DNA from: Archegozetes longisetosus
Taxonomy: Eukaryota > Arthropoda > Arachnida > Sarcoptiformes > Trhypochthoniidae
Reading direction: 5' to 3'
DNA: 64,000 nucleotides
NCBI GenBank assembly: GCA_018873245.2
Contig: JAEMBT020000009.1
Location: 6,363,180 to 6,427,179, forward strand
The notes beneath the pieces were generated by a model, which had not been told where the DNA came from, did not search any database, and was given only the letters and a program-made list of their open reading frames with translations. The first letter of the stretch is position 1. Each line of letters starts with the position of its first letter. The position numbers and the translations under genes are program-made. Shown piece after piece: positions 1 to 11,965 of this stretch.

Positions 1-116
1 ATCGCAAACCTCAAAATCAAGTTACCGCTTCGAATGGAAATGATTTGAAACCTGACAATATCGAGCTACATAAAGATTTACCGATAACGATTGATGACAA
101 TAACAATTGCGATTAG
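1..116 (+). CDS. 3' end of an unidentified protein-coding gene (partial)
   Basis: An open frame runs from base 3 to a TAG at 114-116 and encodes 37 residues of a polar, Asn/Asp-rich tail (ends DDNNNCD). Codon content looks coding, and two AATAAA-type polyadenylation signals follow (about 172 and 219), which fits a gene end cut by the window edge. No domain is visible, so the family is unknown. It could be the C-terminal tail of a membrane protein, possibly a neighbour of the NRF-like gene downstream, but nothing in the sequence proves that. Confidence 0.45.
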   Translation, partial: RKPQNQVTASNGNDLKPDNIELHKDLPITIDDNNNCD

Positions 117-169
117 AACTCCTTACGAATGCTTAAAATTTTAACTAAAAATATTACACTTTCCTTAAA

Positions 170-224
170 TAAAGGAGGTTCAATATTAACTTAAATATGA
201 CTTTAAGCTTTTTCTCAAAATAAA
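170..224 (+). terminator. Candidate polyadenylation signals
   Basis: AATAAA-like hexamers occur at about 172 (TTAAATAAAGG) and 219 (AAAATAAAG), 55-105 bases after the stop codon of the partial gene. In DNA this A+T-rich such hexamers are common, so support comes only from their position. Confidence 0.3.
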
Positions 225-489
225 GTATTCTTTTTTCAATATTTGGTCTGTTCATTCATTATAATTAATCAATTGATTCTGTCATTCACACACTAAACTT
301 TAGATATTTTCCAGCTAACGTATGAACACTAATTAACGAGACTGAGTAAACTATTGAATAACTCCACTATTTGTGTGTCAATTTAAACGAACTATGAGTA
401 AAATTGTAGTTTAGATTCTATTAATTGTTTAGCATATTTTTGTTTATTGGAATTATCTTTTAAATAAAATATGCATCAATTAAAGAAAG

Positions 490-1945
490 ATAAGAGATAG
501 AAGTGTTTGGCGCTTCTATAAAGTAAATAGAGAAAAGGGTAAATTATTTACCGTTAATCATTTTAAACCAATGAAACTCCACAAAAGTACCACATATCGG
601 ATTATCAAAAGATGGACAATAATTTGTCATTAAAAAGAGCTAAAGGTCAACGACGAAAAGTGATAAAAATATTTAAAAACAAGATCAAAAACTTGCTGAG
701 TTCGTTGACGGCCATATTTGTGTTACACAGAGAAAAGTTCAAAATAAGTTAACATATGTCGCAAAAATAATCATATTTTACCGAATAAAGCGATGGAAGC
801 GTAAAACTAGACCTAAAGTCATAGAGAATCAAAAAGTTTTACAGAAAATCAGGTTGAACAAAGTGAGACTCACTATCGCTAAGCCTTCAACAAAGAGCCA
901 AATCGTAATCGGCGACGAGTAATATTTCCTGGCTCAAGACAAGAAATGCTCAAGAAATAATAGTTTCTATGCCTATGATATTGAAAATGTCGAAACAGGT
1001 ATAAAATATGAAAATATGGGCAAATTCTCAACAAAATTATTGGTATGGATTGTCTTCAGTTCGAGATAGGGTGACCACCCGTTTTTGACGGGACAGTCCC
1101 GTCTTTTTAATGATAAAAGACAGAAATCCCGTCAAACTAAAAACTCTCGACGGGACAATTACTCGTCCCGTTTTCAATTTTCATTTTGAAAAATATGCTT
1201 AGAAAAATATTTCTCAAAAGTTCAAACACCGAATTTATTTTACAAATGATAAGGAATTAAGAAATCCAGCTTAAGTTTTGAACAGCTGTGGTTTAAAATC
1301 AAAAGTAATAGAATTAAATTTTTCTACCTTGACTTATATCTGATATAAACCAGTATTTCTTACCTTTGAATAACTTTAGGAAGATGCTATTTCTAACAAA
1401 AATATACCTCTGAAATCAACCATGACTAATAATTTTCAATTTTTTAATATTAGAATGTATTGTTTGACACCTAAATATTTCTAATGATTAATAAAAGTGG
1501 TATTTTTATTTTTAAATATGTAAGGGTCCCCCCTTTGATATTTTTTGTCCCGTCATGAGACAAGCCTGGTGGTCACCCTAGTTCGAGAGGTTTGCGAGAC
1601 CGTTCTTTATGCCATCTCAGGATGCAATTGATGTAAAAACTTCAATTAAGTATTGTATAATTAAACGTTTGATAACTTCTTTGTGCCAAAAACATTCGGA
1701 CAATAATGATTTGTTTTGGCCTGACTTGGTTTCCAATCATCATGAAAATCAAACTCAAAATATTGAAATAACACAATGTCAAGTTTGTTCCTAAAGATGC
1801 AAATTCACTAAACGTTTCGCAATTGAGATCAATCGAAGATTTATGGGCACAAATCAAACGATAGGTGTATGAAAACGATTGGTCCACTGATTCCATCCCA
1901 AAGCTTATACTTAGGATCAAGAAAAGATCAAGAAAAGATCAAGAA
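490..1945 (+). pseudogene. Relic of a Tc1/mariner-superfamily transposase, split by a hAT MITE
   Basis: Conceptual translation in broken frames shows the order expected of a mariner-like DDE/D transposase: RWKRKTRPK (near 790), then GDE followed after a stop by YF (near 912), KFSTKLLVWIVFSS ending at the MITE, and after it RGLRDR, FWPDLVSNHH (near 1715) and RSIEDLWAQIKR (near 1830). These correspond to the first Asp block, the VW-S block, the WPD block and the IED block of mariner-like families. About 37 residues separate the second Asp from the third acidic residue. Many stops and frame changes make it dead. The 514-bp MITE at 1067-1580 sits exactly between the VWIVFSS and RGLRDR blocks. The precise subfamily cannot be fixed by eye. 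Confidence 0.7.
1067..1580 (+). mobile_element. hAT-type MITE, family TAGGGTGACCACC (copy A)
   Basis: The 514-bp element starts TAGGGTGACCACC and ends GGTGGTCACCCTA, a 13-bp terminal inverted repeat. It is flanked by the exact 8-bp duplication GTTCGAGA (1059-1066 and 1581-1588). An 8-bp duplication is the hAT signature. It has no coding capacity. Subterminal sequence is rich in GGGAC/GTCCC, for example TTTTTGACGGGACAGTCCCG. Four further copies lie in this window, at 18776, 33717, 41839 and 54133. Confidence 0.9.
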
Positions 1946-3416
1946 ATTCGCCCCATCGATGTGCCAAACCTATAAGAGAGACATCTTGATGAGAATTAGA
2001 ATTGCTGCCGATCAAGGCGTTGAGTCATTGATTCATTGATACATTTTGATTGTCTAACATCTAGTCTTTGATTAACATTAGTTGAGTTTGAAAAATTCAT
2101 CTTGAAAATTTAAATATTAAATTTTGAAAGTATTCTCGTTAATTCGTGTTCATATGTCATAAGCATTTAATAAAATTCTTCAAATTGAGTATTTATTCAA
2201 TGGAAAAGTTGTAAAGAAGTAACCGATTGTCTAAAGTACGATGATTTGAACATCAGTCTGTATTATTTTATACCTCTTTATTCTGAAATATCTGTCAAAT
2301 AGTTTCAATATATAATAACACATCAAATTTTCACAAAAAAATCATTATTAAGAAATTTATAGAATATCCGTTATAGTAATCAAAGCAAATCTAAAATCAG
2401 ATATAGCAAGAAATTGACTTGCATTACATTGAGGTTGATATATAAATGACATTTTTCTCGTTAGTTTCACAGATTATCAAGATTTTAACATTATATCAAA
2501 CTAACTCAAGTATTTATGCGACTATATTAGGCGGTGATTACAGTTTGTGTTGAATTTGTAATCAGTTTATAAGTTCTGTGAGTTATTTACATTGTTGTAA
2601 ACCATAAGAATAGTGGCCACAAAATCTGTCTATATATACTCTTGAACTGTATAACAAATTTTTATATTTGATTTGTGTTGTCTTTTACGCAACTACTCCG
2701 ATTTCTCTTCTTAAGTCTTCTATTTAAGTCAGTGTAACTCTGGAAATAGCTTTAAATACAATATAAACAGAATTGTTTATATATAGAATTTGAATAAAAT
2801 GTATAAAATTAAAGCTTATGAAGCATAAAATCGGGAATGAAAATTCTTCAAAAATATTTGCTAATGAAGCTCGACAGCATGATGCATACGAAAAGTTATA
2901 GGAGGAAAATCAGTTTAAAAAATAGCACCATTGATAAGAAATACCTCTGACCTCGCTGAACATTTGTCAACCATGCCAGATGCGAATATATTCATTCGAT
3001 ATATAATTAATATTTTGTAATTAAAAATACTATTGAAGATATGAAATTCTCGTTTTCACTGGTTTCACCTAATACAATACTTTTTGTTATAAACTCAGAC
3101 TTATTTAACACATTAGTTTAGATGGTAATTTGTAATTTTTCTTTAAATTATAGAAATGCTGTTTAATTGAGTAAAAAATGTGGTAAGGACAGTTTTCAAG
3201 TACTTAGTATTTATTCAATTAGAAATCGAGAGTTAAAAATATATGTTTTAATTTATAATACACGAAAGCTTTTATATTGGTGAATCATAAAGCTTGATGA
3301 TCTAGTAGGTTAAGGTTGAGATGATATTAACACTTGTTAGAATTAATTATGATGAGATGATTCTTCAATAACATTAAAAACTAATATAGCTTCCAAAACA
3401 ATACTAGACCTTAAAA
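1946..3416. other. Gene-free A+T-rich stretch
   Basis: No ORF of note, no domain, no inverted repeat or duplicated flank found on reading both strands. Confidence 0.5.
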
Positions 3417-3894
3417 CAGTGGTGTCCAGATATTTTTCCATGAGGACTACTTTAACCTAAACTTATATTGTAATTATATTTTAACTGTAATTTTATATTG
3501 GTATAATTTAATAGTATTGTAGTCGACTTTACTTTGCAGACTGACTATAGCAATATTTGAAAGACTTGTTTTGTTCAAAATGATTTTATTGACTAAATAA
3601 TAAGAACAAGTAATCTCCTTTTTACAAATTATCGCCCTTCTTATATAGGATGCAGATTACAGTTTTAAAGGTTTGCATTTCTCCAGGGAAAGTGGGAAAT
3701 TTCCAGGGAAGGCAATAAACAAACAAATAGGCAAACAAACAACGGATTAAGTAGAAGTTTAGTACAAGATCAAATTATAAAGTAGAGGTTGCCTACAAGT
3801 ATTGTTTAGTAAAATCAATGTTGTATAGCTACTTATTGATTACAAAGTTTTGCGATCCACCGGTCGATTGTGATAGACGTACTGGCCATCCTTG
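3417..3894. mobile_element. Old degraded hAT element (CAGTGGTGTCC end)
   Basis: The left end reads CAGTGGTGTCCAG and the right end, inverted, CAAGGATGGCCAG (9 of 13 match). The flanks CCTTAAAA (3409-3416) and CCTCAAAT (3895-3902) agree at 6 of 8 bases, consistent with a decayed 8-bp target duplication. The right part contains GCGATCCACCGGTCGATTG, a sequence type common next to the ends of arthropod hAT elements. No coding sequence survives. Confidence 0.55.
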
Positions 3895-3902
3895 CCTCAA
3901 AT

Positions 3903-5071
3903 TAATTATACTGCGAATTCACACCGTCATTTAACGAGAAAATATTTAGATACCTTAACTAACTTGCTAAATTTTGCTATCGAGTATTATTATTAAACAA
4001 ATCTATGTTTATATGGATCGCAAAAATATATCACAAAATTCTTTTCTAGCATTGACATCAGGTTACAATAGTTTAACATTAATTGCTGGTGTGAATGTAT
4101 ATAATGCTTTAAATTGATTTAGTTTACTCTTTACTTATCACTCATTTCGAACATTGGTTTATTAGTTCACTTGTTAATATTCGATGATCTTAAAGTTCTT
4201 GAGAATTGTATTTCCTATTATTCTGTTAGAAGTTTTGCTTTTATTGCTCACATCAATTACTGCATATCTTCAAGTACTCTTTCAAGTATTTTGAACTTTT
4301 AACTAAGCAAAACTTGATTGCAAACTAAAGTTTAGTTCTATTCAAAAAAATTCAAATATAAGTCATTATTTCTGTTCAAATTGTTGATCCAATTTGTTGA
4401 GACTGTTAAAATTTGCGATTGGAATATACTGTTCAGAAACATTTTCATTTACGATACAATTTTTTACATAAGTAATCATAATCCTTAAAAATTTTGAGAT
4501 ATGCAGGAAAATAAATGCATAATAATTTATAAATTCTATTTAAAAGTAAAAGACTATATCTGAAGTTTATGTATTTATAACTTAAGATTTAGTCCGATGA
4601 TAAATGAAAATTAAAGCTTCCTTATCACCAGATCGACTTGAATTGAATGAACTAAATTTTTTTACAACGACGAGTGAATTTGTTTAAATTTGAATTGTGC
4701 TGTATTTTGTTTGAGCGAACTTAATTTAATACAACAAAACGGATGAAAAGCTAACATTTATTGAACTGAAACGTGAAAATAATAATTTATTTAGCCATTA
4801 AGCAAATCGAGTATTGTTAATCACTAGTAATAAAAATATAGGTAGTTATTAACTATATTACTGTTTTTGAATCAATTTTTGCGTAACATTTTCACTGAGG
4901 ACTATAATCATTGAAAATTTTTTATTTAAATTCTAACGTATAACTTCGACTTTTGCATGTCATTGTTGTACTTGAAATATCGCTTACATCTCAAGAATTG
5001 TATCACAATTATTCAAACATTTATTTAGAAAAAGTCCGAATAATTTCAAGTTTTAATCATAAGTAGTAGAT
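3903..5071. other. Gene-free stretch upstream of the NRF-like gene
   Basis: A+T-rich sequence without recognisable features. The promoter of the downstream gene would lie at the 3' end of this stretch, but no TATA box or initiator can be singled out. Confidence 0.4.
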
Positions 5072-6231
5072 ATGAGAATACAGTCGTTAGTTCTAATTGT
5101 TTTGATGAGATGTTATTTTATATTATGTGAGGACAGGATTGAAAGTAATACCAGTTTTTTAAGTGAGGAAACAGAAGATTTCGATAATGATTGTGTTGAA
5201 GATAATTGTGGTAATGATCCTGATGTGGAAGAATGTAATGATTCCGAGAAACTTTTGGATAATATAGAGAGGATTCATGAGAGAGGGCTGAATAAAAGCA
5301 TTAGTAGATATGTTGAAAACATTAATCAAACATTCGATATAATCAGTAATTTAGAGAAAAATCTGGCCCAACTATTTCTACCAAAAAACAAAATAACTCT
5401 CAGAATCGCAGAGTTTTATAGACTAATATTGATTTATCAAATGCTTGTTTGGAATCACTCACCACAATTTCTAATGGCATCCAAAACAGACAATTCTGGG
5501 CTCTTAAGTGTAAGTATTATGAAATTCAGGTATAATAATACTAAAATTGAATTGCAGCTAAACTTATGTCGGACCAGGCTGTCAAAAATAATAGAAATAT
5601 GGTATTGATTCATCCGATCTGTTATTGAATTTTTTAAAGATTCTTTTCATTTCAGTTATCGACTCAATTGGTTCAGTACCGAATGTAATTCTAGAAGAAT
5701 TGTATTCCGGTTTTGGAAAATTTGATGAATGCTTGGAAATTTCAAGTCCAATAAAGAGAAAACAACCACTAATTGGAGGACAGTATTGCCTATTGAAAGT
5801 GATTGTTCCATTTCCTAAACCTAACTCATATATAAATGAAGAGAGAAGTAATAAAGTTGTTAAATTAGCTGAAAATTTACTGAAAATGTATAGTAGGCAC
5901 TGATCGATTTCAATCGGAAAATTGATAACTGGTCTGAATCTCATAAATGGAACCACCGTTCGTTTGGGTCTTTGCACACCATCCACTTGTAGTCCGAAAG
6001 AGGTGGAAAATTCTATTAATCAAGGTAAGAATATTCTTAGCATATCTGAAAATATTCTCGAACACCATTAGACTAAATGTAAAGATTTTGATCCATAATT
6101 TTAGGGATTACGTAACAAAAATCATTCCCAATTTTCTACTTTTTTTGTACATTTTAAGTGTTTCATAAACTCATTTATGAATAGGTTTAATCAAAAAGTG
6201 TGAAATTGCAAACATTAATTGAGAATAATGA

Positions 6232-6728
6232 TTAATCGCTTCTACGTCAAAATGTCGCCCCAAAAATGTCGCCTGTAACAAATGTCGCCATATAAAATTT
6301 TACACAAAAATGGTCTGTTTCAAGATTTTTGATGCATACATTCCAAGTAAAATTAACAAGAGTAAAATAGCTTTGAAAATATTTTATTAGAGCATGATCA
6401 TTTTTTCATTTAATTATTAGTAATAAAATAAAATTTACTAATTTGCACAAAATGATTGATGGAATACATGAGTCAGAGTATGATCTGAGCCTTCTTAGCA
6501 AGGAACTCATTCATAGTTGGTAATGGAAAAGTTAGTGATTGAAGCTCTTTAACTATAAACTATTTAAATATTGGTTTGATAAGAGACTATTCATAAATAT
6601 GTTCTTTTTCAATCCTTCGCTAGATTTTTTTATCATCAAGATCAAATAATACTGACGATATTTTTTACCGGTGACATTATTTGCGACGAAATTTTTGGGC
6701 GAAATTTTGACGTAGAAGCGATTAATCA
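6232..6728. mobile_element. MITE with ~30-bp inverted ends inside an NRF-like intron
   Basis: The left end TTAATCGCTTCTACGTCAAA is repeated inverted at the right end, near 6705-6728. Subterminal ATGTCGCC repeats appear at left and degenerate inverted versions at right. The repeat arms are at least 30 bp and the element is about 500 bp with no coding sequence. A TA or longer target duplication cannot be resolved because the tip itself is palindromic (GATTAATC). Confidence 0.7.
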
Positions 6729-7535
6729 ATTTCTTCTCCTATTTCTTTTAAAATTCAGAAACTTAGCAAATAATTTTATCACTACCTCCAGTAATGATAG
6801 TAATCGTGATTGACTTTGACAATGATGAATCTGCAGGGAGTCTGTTTTAAGATTCATATGATTTCCTTATCATTCACTTTCACTTTGACTTGGTTAAGAT
6901 GTGAAGCATTTCCTCAGAATAAATCATCAAATCTATTCACACTTCAATCAAAATCAATTAAAAAATTATTCATATCTTTTACGCAATTATATTTCCCATA
7001 ACTCAACTCATGGTAGACATTGAACCAAAATATCATACCAAGAATCAAGATAACAAATACGATGCATTCACATTATTCTCAATGTAATTGAACTAACTTA
7101 ACATATATTCAAGCTTTTAATTGTCTTTAATTCAACAGTCCTCTGCTATCTATCCTAGCCTTGTGTGTGATTTTGATCACCGCTCTCGATGTCTATTCAA
7201 TGTTCATTGATAATCACACTAATAATATGTTACACCGAACTGGACGGAAAAGAGGTTAATACTCCTATTATCTGAAACAATACCACAATTTGATGAAATT
7301 TTAATTGCTGTTAAGATAAATACTCAATATGTTTAATAAAAATTCGAATTAAATATTGATGCACAGTTAATAAACTTGATATTAATATAAATCCAGGAAT
7401 TGTTAGTATAATTATAATGAAAGAATTAATTAAAAATTAATTCTACATTATGTCTAAATGTTTGCAAACTTTTCTCAACTGATCATATTCTTATACTATT
7501 TGTTCATATACAACCTACCACTTGATTTGCAAGTG

Positions 7536-7541
<6 letters not shown>

Positions 7542-7605
<64 letters not shown>
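7542..7605. repeat. (CT)n microsatellite
   Basis: About 32 uninterrupted CT dinucleotides lie in the NRF-like gene region. They create an artificial Leu-Ser repeat in one reading frame that is not a protein. Confidence 0.95.
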
Positions 7606-7611
<6 letters not shown>

Positions 7612-7784
7612 CTACATCTAATGCCTCACTATTTAATATAAGGTTTAATATAGAATAAAACTTTCAAATTGCATAAATTCTCATTTTCTATAACAAATAT
7701 AACAAATGATAAATCTTATGGATAAACATCAGTCCAAAGAACTATTGCTATCATTTCCCTTAGTAAAAAATACATGATTTGCAT

Positions 7785-8434
7785 CGGTTCCATGACAATT
7801 CAGCCCCAGCAATTCAGCTCCCGACAATTCAGCCCCCACAATTCAGCCCTAGTACTATTCAGCTCCTGACAATTCAGCCCCAACAAAGTATGCTTCGATT
7901 TTAAAATTTTATTAAAGTAAAATTTTTAAAATAGCTTTAAAAACATAATGAATTCAAATATAAAAAATTAAAAAGTATTAAAAAGAAAGATTATGGGCGA
8001 TACTCCTAAGATATTCTATAATAGGAGTTTGTCCATACTTCGCCACATTCTCTTTCAAATTTGATGCTGCATCTCGATACCTCTTCTTTTTTGTCTTTGG
8101 TTTGATTCCTGCCAAGTACTGTTCAACTTGCAACTGGTGCAAGCTTTGAAAAATTGTTGATTATCACAATTCGATTTGATTTGATCAAACTTAATATAAT
8201 TAATTAATTTGATCAAATGAAACTGAATTAAGCTTAAAATCTACTCCTAATGGAGACTCTAACCATTAGGCTATAGAGTAGTTACAGTTGTTTAGGGCTG
8301 AATTGTCAGGAGCTGAATAGTATTAGGGCTTAATTGTCGGGAGCTGAATTGCCGGGAGCTGAATTGTCTTTGGGCTGAATTGTCGGGGCTGAATTGTCTG
8401 AGGCTGAATTGCTGGGGCTGAATTCACGTGCTAC
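7785..8434 (-). mobile_element. Non-autonomous MULE (Mutator-like) element inserted in an NRF exon
   Basis: The element is flanked by the exact 9-bp duplication GATTTGCAT (7776-7784 and 8435-8443), the size typical of MULEs. Both ends consist of tandem variants of a 15-17 bp motif around AATTCAGCCCC, inverted at the two sides (7794-7890 and 8290-8425), with GAATTCAGCCCCAGC near both tips. The minus strand at about 8145-7985 encodes VEQYLAGIKPKTKKKRYRD, then EYLRSIAHNLSF, which match the C-terminus of FLYWCH-type MULE transposases (YLRGIAHNLSF). The rest of the transposase is missing. Removing the element and one duplication rejoins an NRF-like reading frame. Confidence 0.85.
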
Positions 8435-9000
8435 GATTTGCATCACTTGATACAATAAGACTACTATCAATAGCTAATGTCTTCACTATACACAACTATC
8501 TCTTTACGTTAACCGTCAGAATAATTTCTTTGAAGAGTATCTACACTTCAATACCCAAGAAATTGTTTTATGACAATAAATATCTTTTCATCAGAACCCC
8601 TCAAATAGTGAACGCTCTGTTCACAATCAGGTATTAAATCTATAAAAATCAGGAGAAAATTTTACTTTGAAATGTTTAGTGGTCTCATAATGTCTTACGG
8701 GTTGGTCAGAAGACTAAATGAAACTCACAGAAAATTCAGTTACTTTACATTTTTGATTCAACGATGGATTAGATTTTCATCACCTTTTTTAGGTCATTTA
8801 TGCTCACTTATCTATTAAGCGATAATCCAATCATTAATGATGGCTTAGAATGGATCATCTCTGGCTTTAAAAATTCATTCAGTCTATCAACAAGCTTCCT
8901 GTTTATAAGCAATTTTTATACTACTTCTAAAGAGTTGAGCTTTGCAATGATGAAAATTTATTTAAGATACTTATTTAAGAATTTTACGTACTTTTATTAG

Positions 9001-9418
9001 GCTTACAAAATTATTCAATTATTAGTCAGAAATACCTTTCTGTGCATAAAAATACAGCTTGGTTTTTCCTTCATGACTTTTTAAAAGATTAATATAATTG
9101 CATGGAGAGTTCACTAAAATATCGACTACAAAATTATCTTTAAAATGTGCTATTATTTAATAGCATATAACATCCCTTTTAATTCTGTTATAACTTTTCA
9201 AGTGATTTTTTATATTACTAATCTTTGACTTACGAATTCACTGGCTAAAATCTGGCCAAACTCTGCTAATTGTGACTAATTATGACTTTCAAATCGCTGA
9301 TGGTCTTTAATTTTTCGTTCTTAACGATGTCCATAATTAAATTGATTCTATATTCCTCGTTATCTGATAGCTTCTTAACTCATGATGATATAATATTGCA
9401 TTAAACCAGATTTTGGTT
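9001..9418. other. Gene-free stretch after the last recognisable NRF exon
   Basis: Further acyltransferase exons would be expected here, but I find no matching hydrophobic ORF or motif. This supports loss of the gene's 3' part. Confidence 0.35.
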
Positions 9419-9641
9419 ACTTGTGCTGTGATGTCGCTACAAGCAATTCACACCACTGATGACGCTATAGCAGATATTAACTAGAATTAATAATTAAATT
9501 AAAACTTTGAAAACAAGTGCTAAATTAGATTCTGAAAGCATGCGGAATAACCTAGAACAGGTATAAAGCGTGGAAAACTAGGGCAACATTTTACCTCACA
9601 GTTAATTTTACGTTTCGGAAGCTGTGACGAAGGGCTATAAT
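9419..9641 (-). mobile_element. Partial piggyBac-like MITE, related to the one at 25587
   Basis: In inverted orientation this stretch follows the order of 25606-25830: a TAATGTCGCTA-like block, TATAAAGCGTGG, the CCTCACAG block and end GTGACGAAGGG. One TTAA-type end appears degraded (CTATAATTAA) and the other is missing. Confidence 0.55.
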
Positions 9642-9790
9642 TAAATTTAACAAAAAATTGATGTCCATTAAAAGGGAGCTGATATAGCAATGGCCTTGTT
9701 CCCGTTTTTTAAATAAATAATTAAGTTGTTAACTGTTTATAAAATAAAATGAGTCAATACATATCAGCCAGTAACAAAATTTTATCAAAT

Positions 9791-10965
9791 TTGCAGTCAT
9801 CATTCTAACAGACTCTTGATAAAATCAAATTATAGATTTTGTTCATTGTGTAACCAACTAGAGATTTCTTTTCATGAAAGCTACAATTTTAAGCTCTACC
9901 ACAAATTTTGAGCTATGTTGTCACAAATCATACCTGTTATCCTATTAAGATCAAATTCAAGTTATACTGATCAAATGCAAATTTAACCTCAACTCTAACA
10001 TCTGAAACGTTGCTGTTGAGCGTATTCCACAACCAAGCATATACCAATCCATAGAACTCAACTTCAGAATTTAAACATGTTTTATATTGTGATATCTTGT
10101 AATGAATATTTTACTTGAGTACTTGAAAAATAATTTGCCTATAGTTAAAAATAAATTTATTAATAATTTCCTACTTTTATTTTAATCTGGATTTCAGTAT
10201 GCCTCTGAAGAGGTTCCCCATTATTGGCCATATTATCGGCCATCAATCTCCTTATAACCGGATGATAGCTGGTTGTCGTTACAATTAATGGTATGATAAG
10301 TGTCAGTATGAAGTTACTTGAAATTAACAAATTTTCTTTCATTAGACTTATTTTATCAAAATTCCGACAATAATAAGTAATGTTTTCTGAATCATCTTTC
10401 TTAATTTTGGTTTTAGGGAAAAACAAGAGGCGTATAGAAAGCCGAAAAACCACGAACTATAGAGTAGCAAATTTGTATGACATTTCATCCAATCATAAAC
10501 ATGAGAAAATAGATGGATTATTGCCATGTATCTGTAAATAATTGTAATTCAGTCAATAAAAATGTAATAAATTTAGAAAATTGAAATTTTACTATTGTAA
10601 GTAATGTAAACATTTCTTAAACAGTTTTCAAATATTTTTAAATTAAGGCTATATATGTAATATTTACGATCGATGAAGTAGAAAATTGTAAACTATTATT
10701 GCTTACAATTTCTGAGTAACTTTCTTTATTATTTTCATTTTTTTAAATAACTGAAACCAATATATTGTTAATTATTTTGTTGAGAAAAGTTATCTGAGCA
10801 AATCACTACTAATATATTTGTTGAGCAATGCCTACAATAACTATAATACACTCCTAATGTTGTCTTTAATAAAAGTTGAATTGGTTCCATTATTTTTTAG
10901 AGAGATGTTTATTACCAGATTTCCAATTGTTTGATTTATAATTAGTTGTAATTAAAGTTTAATTC
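9791..10965 (-). pseudogene. Fragmentary class A GPCR pseudogene (copy 0)
   Basis: It is read from high to low coordinates. A mutated exon 1 scrap lies at about 10945-10860: the start ATG has become ATA, and NGTNSTFIKD is still readable. Intron 1 sequence follows directly, so most of exon 1, including TM1-TM3, is deleted. Exon 2 (10531-10175) keeps RYMAII, the YYC second-loop cysteine and a TM5-like segment. One T is missing from a T-run near 10434, which shifts the frame. Exon 3 breaks off after about 20 bases (about 9812-9791). It is the mirror-image partner of the block 1 receptor across the palindrome near 11460. It cannot make a receptor. Confidence 0.85.
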
Positions 10966-11965
10966 AATGATTTTAATCAATCAAAATTTGAAATAATTCA
11001 GATTTTATATTATTTGTTTGTCTTTCTCTCATAATAAAATTCAACTCAATTAATGATTTGATCACATTTATTAACTCAGAATAAGACCAAAGGTTGCAGT
11101 TAATTAACCCTTAATCTTCTAAAAGAACATTTGATGCTTTAAATAAAAATATTTTCTATTTCCATAGGTTTTTTTGTAAATCTTACTCAATTTTTATTAA
11201 ACTTTTAGAAGACATTTTGATTCAACGTCGTGATAGCTATTTTTACAAATTTTGTTCATAAAAAAATCTTTTTAAACTTATTAGAATTTTAAGTTTCTAA
11301 CAATTAATGGCATTCTTGAAATTAAATTCTTGAGCTTTTTCTGAAAATAATTGCTTCTATTTTAGTATTGTAAGTTATAACCTATTTATGAATCAGTGAA
11401 ATAGTTTTGTATTAATGAAAATATGTAATTCAAATCATACTTCTTTTCTTTAAATCTCTATAATAGTGAAAGAGGAATCAGGAGAAGAATTATGGTTTGA
11501 CTTACATATCTTCATTAACTCTAAGCTATTTCACTGAATTATAAATAGATTATAACTTATAATACTAAAATAGAAGCAAATATTTCCAGAGAAAGCCCAG
11601 GAATTTAATTTCAAGAGTGCCATTCGTTTGTACAAACTTAAAATTCTGATGAGAAGTTTGAAAGACTTTTTATGAACAAAATTTGCATAAATACTTATTA
11701 TGTAACACAATGACATTGAAATCTAAATCCTGCCTAAAAGATTAATTAAAAATATTTTGTGCTTAAAGCATCAAATGTTCTTATAGAAGATTAAAGAGTT
11801 TATTAGCTGCAGATCTTTAGGTCTTACTCTGAGATAATGAATGTGTTCAAAGCATCAAGATGAACCGGATTTGATTATGAGATAAAGGCAAACAAATAAT
11901 CTAAGCTTTTGAATTATTTCAAAATTTGATTGATTAATACCATTGAATAAAGATAAAAAATAAAT
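10930..11965. repeat. Large palindrome, centre near 11460
   Basis: Sequence from 10930 to about 11455 is repeated inverted at about 11465-11965 with moderate divergence and almost no spacer. Examples are CTTCTAAAAGAACATTTGATG at 11117 against its complement near 11785, and the ATAATAG / CTATTAT flank of the centre. It marks a head-to-head duplication that places GPCR copy 0 opposite copy 1. Confidence 0.85.

Larger units (their letters stand above)
5072..9000 (+). pseudogene. Decayed NRF-6-like membrane O-acyltransferase gene (nose resistant to fluoxetine family)
   Basis: The family has a secreted Cys-rich NRF domain followed by a multi-pass acyltransferase-3 domain. Visible pieces: an N-terminal ORF from 5072 with a signal peptide and acidic Cys-rich stretch. 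An exon at 5422-5509 contains CLESL and ends WALK at donor GTAAGT. An exon at 5656-6024 carries VP..IL.E, FDECLEI, GQYCL and RLGLCTPSTCS, the core NRF motifs. An exon at 7139-7254 has a hydrophobic segment (ILALCVILITALDVY), the expected first membrane helix. An exon near 7700-8630 has LDTIRLLSIANVF. The exon from 8793 joins in phase (AG|G) and has SLSTSFLFISNFYTT. Damage: in-frame TGA at 5901-5903 inside the NRF domain, TGA at 7775-7777, and a MULE derivative inside an exon. The splice linking the 5072 ORF to the second exon could not be resolved. The family call is secure; loss of function is inferred. Confidence 0.7.

Noticed and set aside
5901-5903. TGA read as selenocysteine or recoded codon
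   Set aside because: NRF proteins are not known selenoproteins, the position is not an expected Cys, and another stop and a transposon insertion point to decay.
7458-7658. ORF encoding a Leu-Ser repeat protein
   Set aside because: It is only the translation of a (CT)n microsatellite with no flanking coding signal.
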